A stretch of 23,201 nucleotides of DNA from an uncultured Alistipes sp. (GTDB lineage: Bacteria > Bacteroidota > Bacteroidia > Bacteroidales > Rikenellaceae): NCBI GenBank assembly GCA_900550375.1, contig URRP01000040.1, positions 1 through 23,201 of the forward strand, given 5' to 3'. Both the position numbers and the translations under genes were made by a program. Under the pieces are notes generated by a model, which ran no database searches, was not told the origin of the DNA, and saw only the letters and a program-made list of their open reading frames with translations. How positions within the stretch are numbered: position 1 is the stretch's first letter; every line of letters begins with the position of its first letter. Of this stretch, positions 15,330 to 21,461 are shown piece by piece.

Positions 15330-16616
15330 ATGGCTCTATTGGATATTTTTCGAAAGCGGCAGCCGCGTGGCATCGAGGCCGTCGCAAAAGAATTGAAGAA
15401 GAGAAGCCGCGCACTGATCGATATCGACGAACAGACACGCGCCTTCTACCGGCAGGATATCGGCCGCTGGCGCCGCGCACATGAGGCTGCCGTCGATGTC
15501 GAGAATCCACGTCGTGCAGATCTATACAACGTCTATGCGGATGTCGTGCTCAACACACAAGTCGAAGGCTGTATGCGTCAGATCGAGACGGCCGTCATGC
15601 AGCAGCGGTTTTACATCCGTTCGGCGAAAAACACCAAGGAGGCGCCCGAGAAGACGGCGATCATCTCCTGCCCGTGGTTTCGCGATCTAATGCACCATGC
15701 CCTCGATGCCGAGGCGTGGGGCAACTCCCTCGTGGAACTTGGCAATATCATCGAGGCGCGCGGCCGTAGAACGCTCGACGCCGTGCATCTCATTCCGCGC
15801 GAGAACGTCGTGCCCGAATACGGGCTTGTGCTCAAAAACGTCGACGACGACCTATCGAAGGGCATCTACTACCGTGACAATCCCCGTCTGAACCGGTTCC
15901 TCATCGATATCAACGCCGACGAACCGCTGGGCTTCCTGCTCAAAGTCGCCCCCGAAGCTATCTCCATCAAGAATATGTCGGGGTTTTGGGACTCCTTCGG
16001 CGAACTCTTCGGCATACCGGTGCGGTGGGCGACGACGACCTCCACCGATGAGAGCGATAAAGCCACAATTATGTCAGCGCTGCGACAAATGGGCGCTGCG
16101 GCGTTCGGACTATTTCCTGAAGGGACGGAGATCAAGTTTCTCGAAACGCAGCGAGGCGATGCGTTTCAGGTCTTCGACCAGCGCATCGTGCGGGCACAGA
16201 CCAACATCTCCAAAGCTATTCTCAATCAGACGATGACTATCGACGACGGATCGTCGCTCTCGCAGTCCGAAACGCATCTCGATATCTTCAACCGAGTCGT
16301 TCACTCCCGTATGGCGATGATCGCGTCGATGGTCAACTGGCAACTGTTACCCAAATTGCAGGAAATGGGGATGCCCTTCACTGACGATGACGAGTTCGCG
16401 TGGGACGAAGCAGTGAGCTACACCCCCGAGCAGCAGCTGGCAATCGAGCAGATGATACTGGCGAACTACGAGGTCGATCCCGCCTATTTTAAGGAGAAGT
16501 ACAACATCGAGATCACGGGACTGAAGCAGCAGGCTGCGGGACTGTTCGCGACGGCCGATATCAAAAAAAAAAGCCCGGCGATAGCCGAGCTGGATCGGAT
16601 ATACGGGCGGAGGTAG
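15330..16616 (+). CDS. Portal protein (DUF935, Mu gp29-like)
   Basis: 428 aa. The DUF935 signature is clear near residues 300-345: NQTMTIDDGSSLSQSETHLD, then FNRVVHSRMAMIASMVNWQL and LPKL. Upstream is VHLIPRENVVPEYGLVLKN and a NPRLNRFLIDI strand region typical of this portal family. It forms the dodecameric channel for DNA entry and exit. It starts one base after the gp36-like gene. Its 3' end contains a run of ten A bases (16563-16572, read KKK) followed by a stop at 16614-16616; the downstream MuF frame is open across this run in the -1 register. Confidence 0.9.
   Translation: MALLDIFRKRQPRGIEAVAKELKKRSRALIDIDEQTRAFYRQDIGRWRRAHEAAVDVENPRRADLYNVYADVVLNTQVEGCMRQIETAVMQQRFYIRSAKNTKEAPEKTAIISCPWFRDLMHHALDAEAWGNSLVELGNIIEARGRRTLDAVHLIPRENVVPEYGLVLKNVDDDLSKGIYYRDNPRLNRFLIDINADEPLGFLLKVAPEAISIKNMSGFWDSFGELFGIPVRWATTTSTDESDKATIMSALRQMGAAAFGLFPEGTEIKFLETQRGDAFQVFDQRIVRAQTNISKAILNQTMTIDDGSSLSQSETHLDIFNRVVHSRMAMIASMVNWQLLPKLQEMGMPFTDDDEFAWDEAVSYTPEQQLAIEQMILANYEVDPAYFKEKYNIEITGLKQQAAGLFATADIKKKSPAIAELDRIYGRR
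16563..16572 (+). other. A10 homopolymer, possible slippage site joining portal to MuF
   Basis: Ten consecutive A bases are read as AAA AAA AAA A in the portal frame. The -1 frame is open from 16493 through the entire MuF gene. Either ribosomal or transcriptional slippage here would create a portal-MuF fusion of about 825 aa. A sequencing error in the homopolymer is also possible. Confidence 0.5.
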
Positions 16617-16669
16617 ACGAAGGTCACGTCGCCGTCGAGACCCTGCGCCGCATCTTCGAGGGTGAGAGA

Positions 16670-17806
16670 GTGGATTTCGACGAAACGTCGCTGACCTTCA
16701 CCGACGATGAACTGCGCGAAGCACTCCTCGACGGCTACGGGAAACGCGCCATAGCGCCCGAATACGGAACGCCCGACTTCGGGATGGTCGAGAATCTCCG
16801 CCGCAATGTCTACCAGTTTTCCGTGGCCAAGAACCACCACGAGCTGCGAACCCTCACCGATGCACTCATCGATGACGAGGGGCGCGTGAACAGCTTCTCA
16901 GAGTTTCAGTCCGAAGCTCGCAAGATCGACAGAAGGTACAATGTCGACTACCTCCGAACCGAATATGACACAGCGATCGGCGCAGCCGAGACAGCTTCCG
17001 AGTGGGCGTCGCTCGACGAACGCGGAACAGATCCCATGCTGCGCTACGTGACCGTCGGCGACGAACGCGTGCGCGTCTCGCACGCTGCACTCAACGGCTT
17101 GCAGCGGCCCATGAGCGATCCCATCTGGAACACGATCTATCCGCCCAACGGCTGGAACTGCCGCTGCCTCGTGCAGGTCGTATCCGGCACTGCGACGCCG
17201 CAGAAACTCATACGGATGCCCGACGACATCCCCGAGATGTTCCAGACCAATCTGGCGAAATCCGGCCTGTTGTTCCCGAAGAACCACCCCTATTTCAAAG
17301 GCATCGGCAGCCGTACGTTTGCGCGGGCACTTGAATACATGCCCGTCGAGAACACCTATTTCGACGTTAAGACGCCCCATGGGCATCCCATCGAGGTCAG
17401 CTGTCTGCATCGAGATCATGAACAGGCACAGAACGTCGCCGCAACGGACATCCTGATCGGAAAAGGCATGGTGCGCAAAGCGACGTTGCTGCCCGATATT
17501 CACAAGGACGATGCAGCGGTAAAACGACGGTTCTATCCCGCCGGCGAGTTGCCGCCCGATCCGCGCAAAAATGCCGACGCGATATTCGACGGACACGTCT
17601 TTGAGATAAAGCAGACGATCCCCAACAACATGGTGCGTAATATCAACAAGGCGGCACAACAGGCGCGAAGAGTCGTTATTCGATTGGAGAAGATCGGAGA
17701 GCGGCAGTTGCCGACGATTGAGCGACGAGCTTTGGAAGCAAAAGCTGCGAACAACTTGGAAGAGTTGATCGTGATATTTCCTGACGGAGATGTAAAACGG
17801 TATTAA
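16670..17806 (+). CDS. MuF-like minor head protein with C-terminal CdiA-type nuclease domain
   Basis: 378 aa from the GTG at 16670; no ATG exists in frame after the upstream stop at 16490, so the real N-terminus may lie further upstream. Residues 30-170 form the SPP1 gp7/Mu F domain: APEYGTPDFGMVENLRRNVY, LRTEYDTAIGAAE, RYVTVGDERVRVSHAALNGL and IWNTIYPPNGWNCRC. Residues 225-378 are extra: NADAIFDGHVFEIK places Asp303, Glu312 and Lys314 as a PD-(D/E)xK nuclease core, then helices (NINKAAQQARRVVIRLE) and a terminal strand (LEELIVIFPDGDVKRY), as in CdiA C-terminal tRNase domains. MuF polymorphic toxins of temperate phages have this form. The nuclease call is by motif only. No protein immunity gene follows. 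Confidence 0.8.
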   Translation: MDFDETSLTFTDDELREALLDGYGKRAIAPEYGTPDFGMVENLRRNVYQFSVAKNHHELRTLTDALIDDEGRVNSFSEFQSEARKIDRRYNVDYLRTEYDTAIGAAETASEWASLDERGTDPMLRYVTVGDERVRVSHAALNGLQRPMSDPIWNTIYPPNGWNCRCLVQVVSGTATPQKLIRMPDDIPEMFQTNLAKSGLLFPKNHPYFKGIGSRTFARALEYMPVENTYFDVKTPHGHPIEVSCLHRDHEQAQNVAATDILIGKGMVRKATLLPDIHKDDAAVKRRFYPAGELPPDPRKNADAIFDGHVFEIKQTIPNNMVRNINKAAQQARRVVIRLEKIGERQLPTIERRALEAKAANNLEELIVIFPDGDVKRY

Positions 17807-17832
17807 AAAACTGGGGAGCCTTTCGGCTCCCC
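17805..17832 (-). terminator. Intrinsic terminator of the small RNA
   Basis: The 8-bp GC-rich stem (GGGGAGCC/GGCTCCCC) with a GAAA tetraloop is followed on the minus strand by AG and TTTTTT. On the plus strand no T-run follows, so it should terminate leftward transcription only. Confidence 0.8.
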
Positions 17833-17880
17833 TCGGTGGCACAGTCCGCAGACCGTACTTGCAATCCGTAAACGGATTAC
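17805..17880 (-). ncRNA. Predicted small RNA between MuF and gpG genes
   Basis: A promoter of consensus quality on the minus strand (17886-17917) would start a transcript near 17880. The transcript would contain a hairpin AATCCG-TTTA-CGGATT, a weaker hairpin (GGTC-TGCG-GACT with G-U), and then a strong terminator stem GGGGAGCC-GAAA-GGCTCCCC (17813-17832), AG and six T (17805-17810). It lies antisense to the operon and ends at the stop codon of MuF. No plausible small protein is encoded. Promoter, folded body and terminator together make a complete sRNA gene, but the family is not known to me. Confidence 0.7.
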
Positions 17881-17885
17881 CAAGA

Positions 17886-17917
17886 CAAAGATAACATAGT
17901 GAATCTGAAATTCCAAA
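17886..17917 (-). promoter_or_regulatory. Consensus Bacteroidetes promoter for the small RNA
   Basis: On the minus strand: TTTG (17914-17917), exactly 20 nt, then TATCTTTG (17886-17893). Both boxes match TTTG/TAnnTTTG without mismatch. It fires against the direction of the surrounding head genes. Confidence 0.75.
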
Positions 17918-17920
17918 TTT

Positions 17921-18493
17921 ATGGCAAAAAAAATCTCCGTCGACGGATACACCTATTCGTGGCGCGACCTGCGCCGACGCATAGACCGCCTGCGCAGTCA
18001 ACTGCCGCAGGCCATGGCCGACGCAGCCCGTAACTTCTTCGTCGACTCGTTCAAGCGTCAGGGGTGGTACGAAGGCACTGTGCTCATGAAGTGGAAGTCC
18101 CGCAAAAAGAACAAGGGCCGCCGTCGTGCGATCCTCGTGAAGTCCGGCCGTCTGCGCCGCTCGATCCGCATACGCAGCGCGACGTTCCGTCGTATTACCA
18201 TCGCCGCCGAGGCGCCCTACGCCGCCGCGCACAACTTCGGCGTCGACCAGACCGTCACTGTGCGTGCCCACACGCGCCACACGTACACCACCATGCGCGA
18301 GAAGTACACGTCGCGCACGGGAAAGGAACGCTCACGCACGAAGCGCGTGGAGACCGGAAAGAGCTGCACCGTGCGCAGCCACACACGTCACATGCAGCTG
18401 CCGCAGCGGCAGTTCATGGGCAGCAGCCAGATGCTCGACCGGAAACTCGATCGCATCGTCGAGCGCGCCGTGGATGAGATATTCAACATTTGA
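17921..18493 (+). CDS. Virion morphogenesis protein, Mu gpG-like
   Basis: 190 aa. Family features are KSGRLRRSIRIRS (74-86), APYAAAHNFG (98-107) and PQRQFMGSS (161-169), in the order found in Mu gpG and related tail-completion proteins. Between the last two lies an extra basic segment (about 108-157) with two near-identical copies of VRxHTRH (114-120 and 151-157) rich in Arg, His and Thr, an unusual insertion in this family. It probably acts at the head-tail joint. The ATG lies 114 bases after MuF, the only sizeable gap in the operon, which is filled by the small RNA gene. Confidence 0.8.
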   Translation: MAKKISVDGYTYSWRDLRRRIDRLRSQLPQAMADAARNFFVDSFKRQGWYEGTVLMKWKSRKKNKGRRRAILVKSGRLRRSIRIRSATFRRITIAAEAPYAAAHNFGVDQTVTVRAHTRHTYTTMREKYTSRTGKERSRTKRVETGKSCTVRSHTRHMQLPQRQFMGSSQMLDRKLDRIVERAVDEIFNI

Positions 18494-18518
18494 AACACCG
18501 ATTTAATGGCATTTAATA

Positions 18519-19031
18519 ATGGATGAAAGACAACCGAAAGACGTTCGCGCGAAACTCTACACAGACATCGCTCATGCACTATTGGATTCGAAACTCGTCG
18601 CATACGTTGACCGTTACAACAACCAGTTCGCACACCTCGACGAAGAGAAGGTGCTGCGCTACCCCTGTGCGCTGATCGAGTTCTCGGACATTCAGTGGGA
18701 GCAGATCGGACGGCACGCCCAACGCGGCACCGTACTCGTGAATCTCTACATCGCAACCAAAGTGCGCGGGCGCACGGCGGCCGTAGGACAAACCGTCGAT
18801 CCTGCCGTCGAGGATTTCGAACTCCTCAGCGCCCTGCGCATCGTGTTGCGCGATCTGAGGCTCGACTACGCCGGGACATTCACCCGAAAGCGATCCGTAA
18901 CGGATCACGACCACGACAGCACCATCGTCAACCTCGAACAGTATGCCGTGACGGTCGCCGATACGTCGGCTGAACCCGGAACGCGCCGCGTATCCGTCAG
19001 CGTCGAGATCGGAGACGTATCGATAAAATAG
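18519..19031 (+). CDS. Tail terminator/joining protein, gp37-like
   Basis: 170 aa. The pattern (N-terminal helix, YPCALIEFSDIQWEQIGRHA, then QRGTVLVNLYIATKVRGRTA, a helix FELLSALRIVLRDLRL, and a C-terminal strand EQYAVTVADTS) fits the fold of tail terminator proteins such as lambda gpU and Mu gp37/DUF1834. A ring of this protein should cap the tail tube before joining to the head. It is the last gene of the rightward head operon. Confidence 0.7.
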   Translation: MDERQPKDVRAKLYTDIAHALLDSKLVAYVDRYNNQFAHLDEEKVLRYPCALIEFSDIQWEQIGRHAQRGTVLVNLYIATKVRGRTAAVGQTVDPAVEDFELLSALRIVLRDLRLDYAGTFTRKRSVTDHDHDSTIVNLEQYAVTVADTSAEPGTRRVSVSVEIGDVSIK

Positions 19032-19052
19032 CGAGATTCGCGCAAAATCTCG
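19032..19052. repeat. Inverted repeat after the head operon
   Basis: CGAGATT (19032-19038) and AATCTCG (19046-19052) form 7-bp arms with a 7-nt loop right after the gp37-like stop codon. No T-run follows. It may be a weak terminator or processing hairpin; a copy of TCGATAAAAT lies on each side (19020-19029 and 19050-19059). Confidence 0.45.
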
Positions 19053-19065
19053 ATAAAATGGCAAA

Positions 19066-19096
19066 TTGGTGTTTTTATAGAAAATTCCTATATTTG
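19066..19096 (+). promoter_or_regulatory. Promoter of the membrane-protein moron
   Basis: TTG (19066-19068), 20 nt, then TATATTTG (19089-19096), an exact -7 match with a partial -33. The start site would be near 19103, 17 nt before the ATG. It allows expression independent of the late operon. Confidence 0.65.
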
Positions 19097-19119
19097 TGTA
19101 AATTAAAACATCAAGCATT

Positions 19120-19551
19120 ATGTTCGTCAATCTACTTTACTCTGATCCAATGGATTTAATGTATGCGCAAGCCGCATGGAGTGGTGTTTCGGAGACCGTA
19201 ACTGTTATCATTTGGGTTGCCGCGTCTGTCATCATCGGCGTGGCCGGCCAGAAACGGGAATGCGGAAGTGCATCCGTGGCACTGCTTTCATTGCTGTTCT
19301 CGCCAATATGCGGAGCGATTGCCCTCTTCTCGTCGGAGAGAAACGACGTGATCAGACATCGCCAAATTGTCAAGAACAATCTGCGCCGTCAGAAACTGTA
19401 TGCTGAGATCTCGGCAGCAACGCAAACCATCGCAACATTTCGTGAGTTAAATTCCTCCGATTCGATTACCGAAGAACAGCGGCAGGAACTCATTTCCAAC
19501 GCATGGGCGATGTTGAAGCAAGCCCGTGAAGGTCTGGCAAAAATGGACTAA
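19120..19551 (+). CDS. Small membrane protein, prophage moron (143 aa)
   Basis: Unrecognised family. Two membrane segments are visible (about 26-44, ETVTVIIWVAASVIIGVAG, and 50-72, SASVALLSLLFSPICGAIAL and FSS), then a long soluble helical tail (about 75-143). The tail contains IATFRELNSSDSITEEQRQE, which resembles a SHOCT motif (leucine helix, then ITEEE). An own promoter upstream and a terminator downstream make this an independent unit between structural and control genes, the typical place of lysogenic-conversion genes. Superinfection exclusion or envelope stress sensing are possible; a holin is less likely because no endolysin is nearby. An alternative start is Met11. Confidence 0.75.
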   Translation: MFVNLLYSDPMDLMYAQAAWSGVSETVTVIIWVAASVIIGVAGQKRECGSASVALLSLLFSPICGAIALFSSERNDVIRHRQIVKNNLRRQKLYAEISAATQTIATFRELNSSDSITEEQRQELISNAWAMLKQAREGLAKMD

Positions 19552-19599
19552 TATAATTCGACCGGCGATTGATTTGGGAACGTAATCGATCTATGTAAA

Positions 19600-19630
19600 G
19601 TAGCGGCGGGACTTAATGTCTCGCCGCTAC
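19600..19630. terminator. Hairpin terminator between convergent genes
   Basis: GTAGCGGCGGGAC (19600-19612) pairs with GTCTCGCCGCTAC (19618-19630) over 13 bp with one G-T wobble and a TTAAT loop. T-runs are short (TTTACAT on the minus side). It separates the rightward moron from the leftward antirepressor operon and probably stops both. Confidence 0.75.
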
Positions 19631-19646
19631 GCTATTAGAGGATTTG

Positions 19647-19865
19647 TTATTTGCGGATTTCAGTCATGCGTTCCGCGACATTCTGATCCGGCAGCAGCGC
19701 CTCCATCAGCGAGGCCAGTCGCCACAGCCCGTCGTCGGGCGTGATATCCTGCCGCAGCATCGAGAAGACGTAGCTCAGTTCTTTCTGCAATTCCAGCCAG
19801 CCCTCGATGGGATTGGTGCCGGTGTAAATCTCCACCGTGAAGCTCTTTTTATTGAACGTCACCAT
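19647..19865 (-). CDS. Small protein downstream of the antirepressor (72 aa)
   Basis: The frame is open to 20282, but that part lies inside the BRO gene; the start at the ATG 19863-19865, two bases after the BRO stop, is preferred. The protein is soluble and acidic, with a strand (FTVEIYTGTN) followed by helices (EGWLELQKELSYVFSML, then DGLWRLASLMEALLPD). It is not recognised. Co-transcription with the antirepressor suggests a partner in lysogeny control. Confidence 0.65.
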   Translation of the reverse strand: MVTFNKKSFTVEIYTGTNPIEGWLELQKELSYVFSMLRQDITPDDGLWRLASLMEALLPDQNVAERMTEIRK

Positions 19866-19867
19866 CG

Positions 19868-20584
19868 CTACGCATTCATTTCGAGGTTCCGCACCTGTCC
19901 GTTTACCGAGCGCAGCAGCGACAGCGCAGATTCGGTCATGTACCACGCCACCGACGAGGCGCCGAAGAGCATCACGCGCCGCACCGACTCTCCGTCGGCG
20001 CAGCACAGGCGGCCGGCAACACGCGAGGAGTTGTTGGCCGAACGAGCGGCACGCAGCACGTCGCCGATCGAGTAGAGCGTCCGGCCTTCCGCATCGACCG
20101 TCCGCACCGGGTAGCCGCTCATCGTCGTCGTGCGGTAAGGCGTGGCGCGCAGGTCGAGAACATCCGTGGGGAGCGAGGCGCGTACCCGCTCGGCCGACGG
20201 AAAGAGTGTCGCCTGTGTGGCCTCGTCGAGCGCATAGCGGCCCGTGCGGCGCAGTTTCGGCAGAACCTCCGACGTCACCCACCGACGGAAGGCCCGCGCG
20301 GCCGGCTTGCGGCTCTGGAAGATCAAATGGTAGAGGCCGGATTCGGAAACGACCACGAGAGATTGTGTCCCCGAGGGGGTCGGTAGTACCGACCCCCTTT
20401 TCTCGTCCTCATCAAGTCGACCGATCGCATCGTTGTGATTTGAGATTGAAAGGACGTGGCAGACGTCCTTTGCGACGAAATAGGGTTGCCCGCCGATCTT
20501 CACCGTGCGGACGGGATTCGATTGTGCGTTGAACGTGAACGCACGTGGCAGTAAGGTGCCAGCTTCATTCTTATCGGTAGTCAT
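19868..20584 (-). CDS. BRO-family phage antirepressor
   Basis: 238 aa. Residues 13-115 form a BRO-N domain: NPVRTVKIGGQPYFVAKDVC, then HVLSISNHNDAIGRLDEDEK, SLVVVSESGLYHLIFQSRKP and ARAFRRWVTSEVLPKLRRTG are the family hallmarks. The C-terminal half (about 150-235, VDAEGRTLYSIGDVLRAARS, then VMLFGASSVAWYMTESALSL) looks like a second, diverged copy. BRO proteins in temperate phages act as antirepressors that inactivate the lysogenic repressor or bind DNA directly. No CI-type repressor is visible in the window. A structured leader and strong promoter precede it, so control is probably both transcriptional and by RNA. Confidence 0.9.
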   Translation of the reverse strand: MTTDKNEAGTLLPRAFTFNAQSNPVRTVKIGGQPYFVAKDVCHVLSISNHNDAIGRLDEDEKRGSVLPTPSGTQSLVVVSESGLYHLIFQSRKPAARAFRRWVTSEVLPKLRRTGRYALDEATQATLFPSAERVRASLPTDVLDLRATPYRTTTMSGYPVRTVDAEGRTLYSIGDVLRAARSANNSSRVAGRLCCADGESVRRVMLFGASSVAWYMTESALSLLRSVNGQVRNLEMNA

Positions 20585-20598
20585 AAATAAGAATTTAT

Positions 20599-20700
20599 GA
20601 TAAAGAGAACGCCCCCGTAGATGTGACTACCACATATACGCAGGGCGTGAATGCTGGCCGGTCGTTTCCTCCCGACCCATCATAGGGGCGTTCCTTTATC
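20599..20700 (-). ncRNA. Structured leader RNA upstream of the antirepressor, C4-like
   Basis: A long closing stem pairs 20685-20700 with 20599-20615 (about 16 bp with one bulged base: GATAAAGGAACGCCCC with GGGGCGTTCTCTTTATC). It encloses two hairpins: GGTCG-(GGAGGAAA)-CGACC (20660-20677) and CGTA-TGTG-CACA-TACG with internal loops (20616-20640). This makes a three-way junction ending 15 nt before the BRO start codon. Phages P1 and P7 encode C4 antisense RNA in the same transcript just ahead of the antirepressor gene; size, position and overall form fit. An 18-codon leader peptide (20627-20683) could overlap it. The C4 family call is my inference. Confidence 0.65.
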
Positions 20701-20724
20701 GAGTCAAAAATCGTTTCCTTGATA

Positions 20725-20759
20725 TTGCCCTCGATCGTATATATAGTAGTCGAGGGCAA
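20725..20759. promoter_or_regulatory. Palindromic operator-like repeat at the antirepressor promoter
   Basis: TTGCCCTCGA (20725-20734) and TCGAGGGCAA (20750-20759) are perfect 10-bp arms with a 15-nt AT-rich spacer. The right arm overlaps the TTTG part of the -7 element and the predicted transcription start. It could bind a repressor dimer, or fold as a 5' hairpin in the RNA. Confidence 0.7.
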
Positions 20760-20788
20760 ATGTAACTCGTAATTTTGTCATTCGCAAA
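20757..20788 (-). promoter_or_regulatory. Strong promoter of the antirepressor operon
   Basis: On the minus strand: TTTG (20785-20788), 20 nt, TACATTTG (20757-20764). Both elements match the Bacteroidetes consensus exactly. The start would be near 20751, giving a leader of about 165 nt before the BRO ATG. Confidence 0.75.
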
Positions 20789-20795
20789 TTTTCGG

Positions 20796-21452
20796 TCAAA
20801 AAATCATTCTACTTTCATACTCTGATTCCGTTATCTTGGTAAAATATTCCATCAACGCCATATATGCCTCGTGACGTGACGACGATGTCTTCAATCTACG
20901 AGGGTGCTCACCCTTGCTGCGCGAACCAACGAAGGCGCTATACAGCCAATACGTGTATCTTCTATTTTTTATCGAATAACTATGTATCCACCCGCTGACC
21001 CATCCTTGTGTCGGACGAACATACATCCCGTTAGGAAGAGGAATGAGAAAATCGTCGCTTCTTAAATTGCACGAAACCTCACGAAATCGAGCATAATCCT
21101 CTTCGGACAGCTCTGCCCATCTTATCGGATCATCTTCTGATAACGGCAATGCTTCATATTGGTCATCAAGATTGAACAACGACCGTCTGGCCCGAACTCT
21201 ATCAATCATTTCATGACGAACCATTGAAAGTATTAAATTAGAAAAATGTTTTTCGCCGCGAAATTCGTCGAAAAATACGGATTGAATACGATCATCTGGC
21301 ATTCGCATGAATAACAGCAATGCGTTATGCAAAAAATCTTCTGCATAGGGAGCCATCCCAATAGACTTCGCTTTGTAGTGGCAAACAGTCCGCATTTTAC
21401 AATAATACTTACTTAATATTTCAGACAACTGTCTCGACAACTCTGGTGACAT
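20796..21452 (-). CDS. Sigma-70 region 2-like protein with possible AP2-like C-terminus
   Basis: 218 aa. Residues 10-92 resemble sigma region 2: AEDFLHNALLLFMRMPDD, then FSNLILSMVRHEMIDRVRAR follows the ECF pattern (AED..Q...L, then ...I.R...ID..RR). No sigma region 4 is present. Instead residues 150-205 (WVSGWIHSYSIKNRRYTYWL, then FVGSRSKGEHPRRLKTSSSR and HEAYMALMEYF) recall an AP2/integrase-arm DNA-binding fold. It follows the integrase by 9 bases in the same operon. It may be a phage regulator that recruits polymerase or directs late transcription. Both domain calls are by eye and the second is weak. Confidence 0.6.
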   Translation of the reverse strand: MSPELSRQLSEILSKYYCKMRTVCHYKAKSIGMAPYAEDFLHNALLLFMRMPDDRIQSVFFDEFRGEKHFSNLILSMVRHEMIDRVRARRSLFNLDDQYEALPLSEDDPIRWAELSEEDYARFREVSCNLRSDDFLIPLPNGMYVRPTQGWVSGWIHSYSIKNRRYTYWLYSAFVGSRSKGEHPRRLKTSSSRHEAYMALMEYFTKITESEYESRMIF

Positions 21453-21461
21453 CTCTCGGCA

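Noticed and set aside
16898..18280. 460-codon open frame on the minus strand opposite MuF and gpG
   Set aside because: It is a shadow of two recognisable head genes. It also crosses the sRNA promoter and terminator, which would not suit a coding frame.
19020..19059. TCGATAAAAT direct repeats flanking a small hairpin
   Set aside because: Ten bases in AT-rich DNA 30 bases apart; no function such as an att site can be supported so far from the integrase.
19866..20282. Upstream extension of the 72-aa gene
   Set aside because: It lies inside the BRO antirepressor gene in another frame; the short start follows the BRO stop directly.
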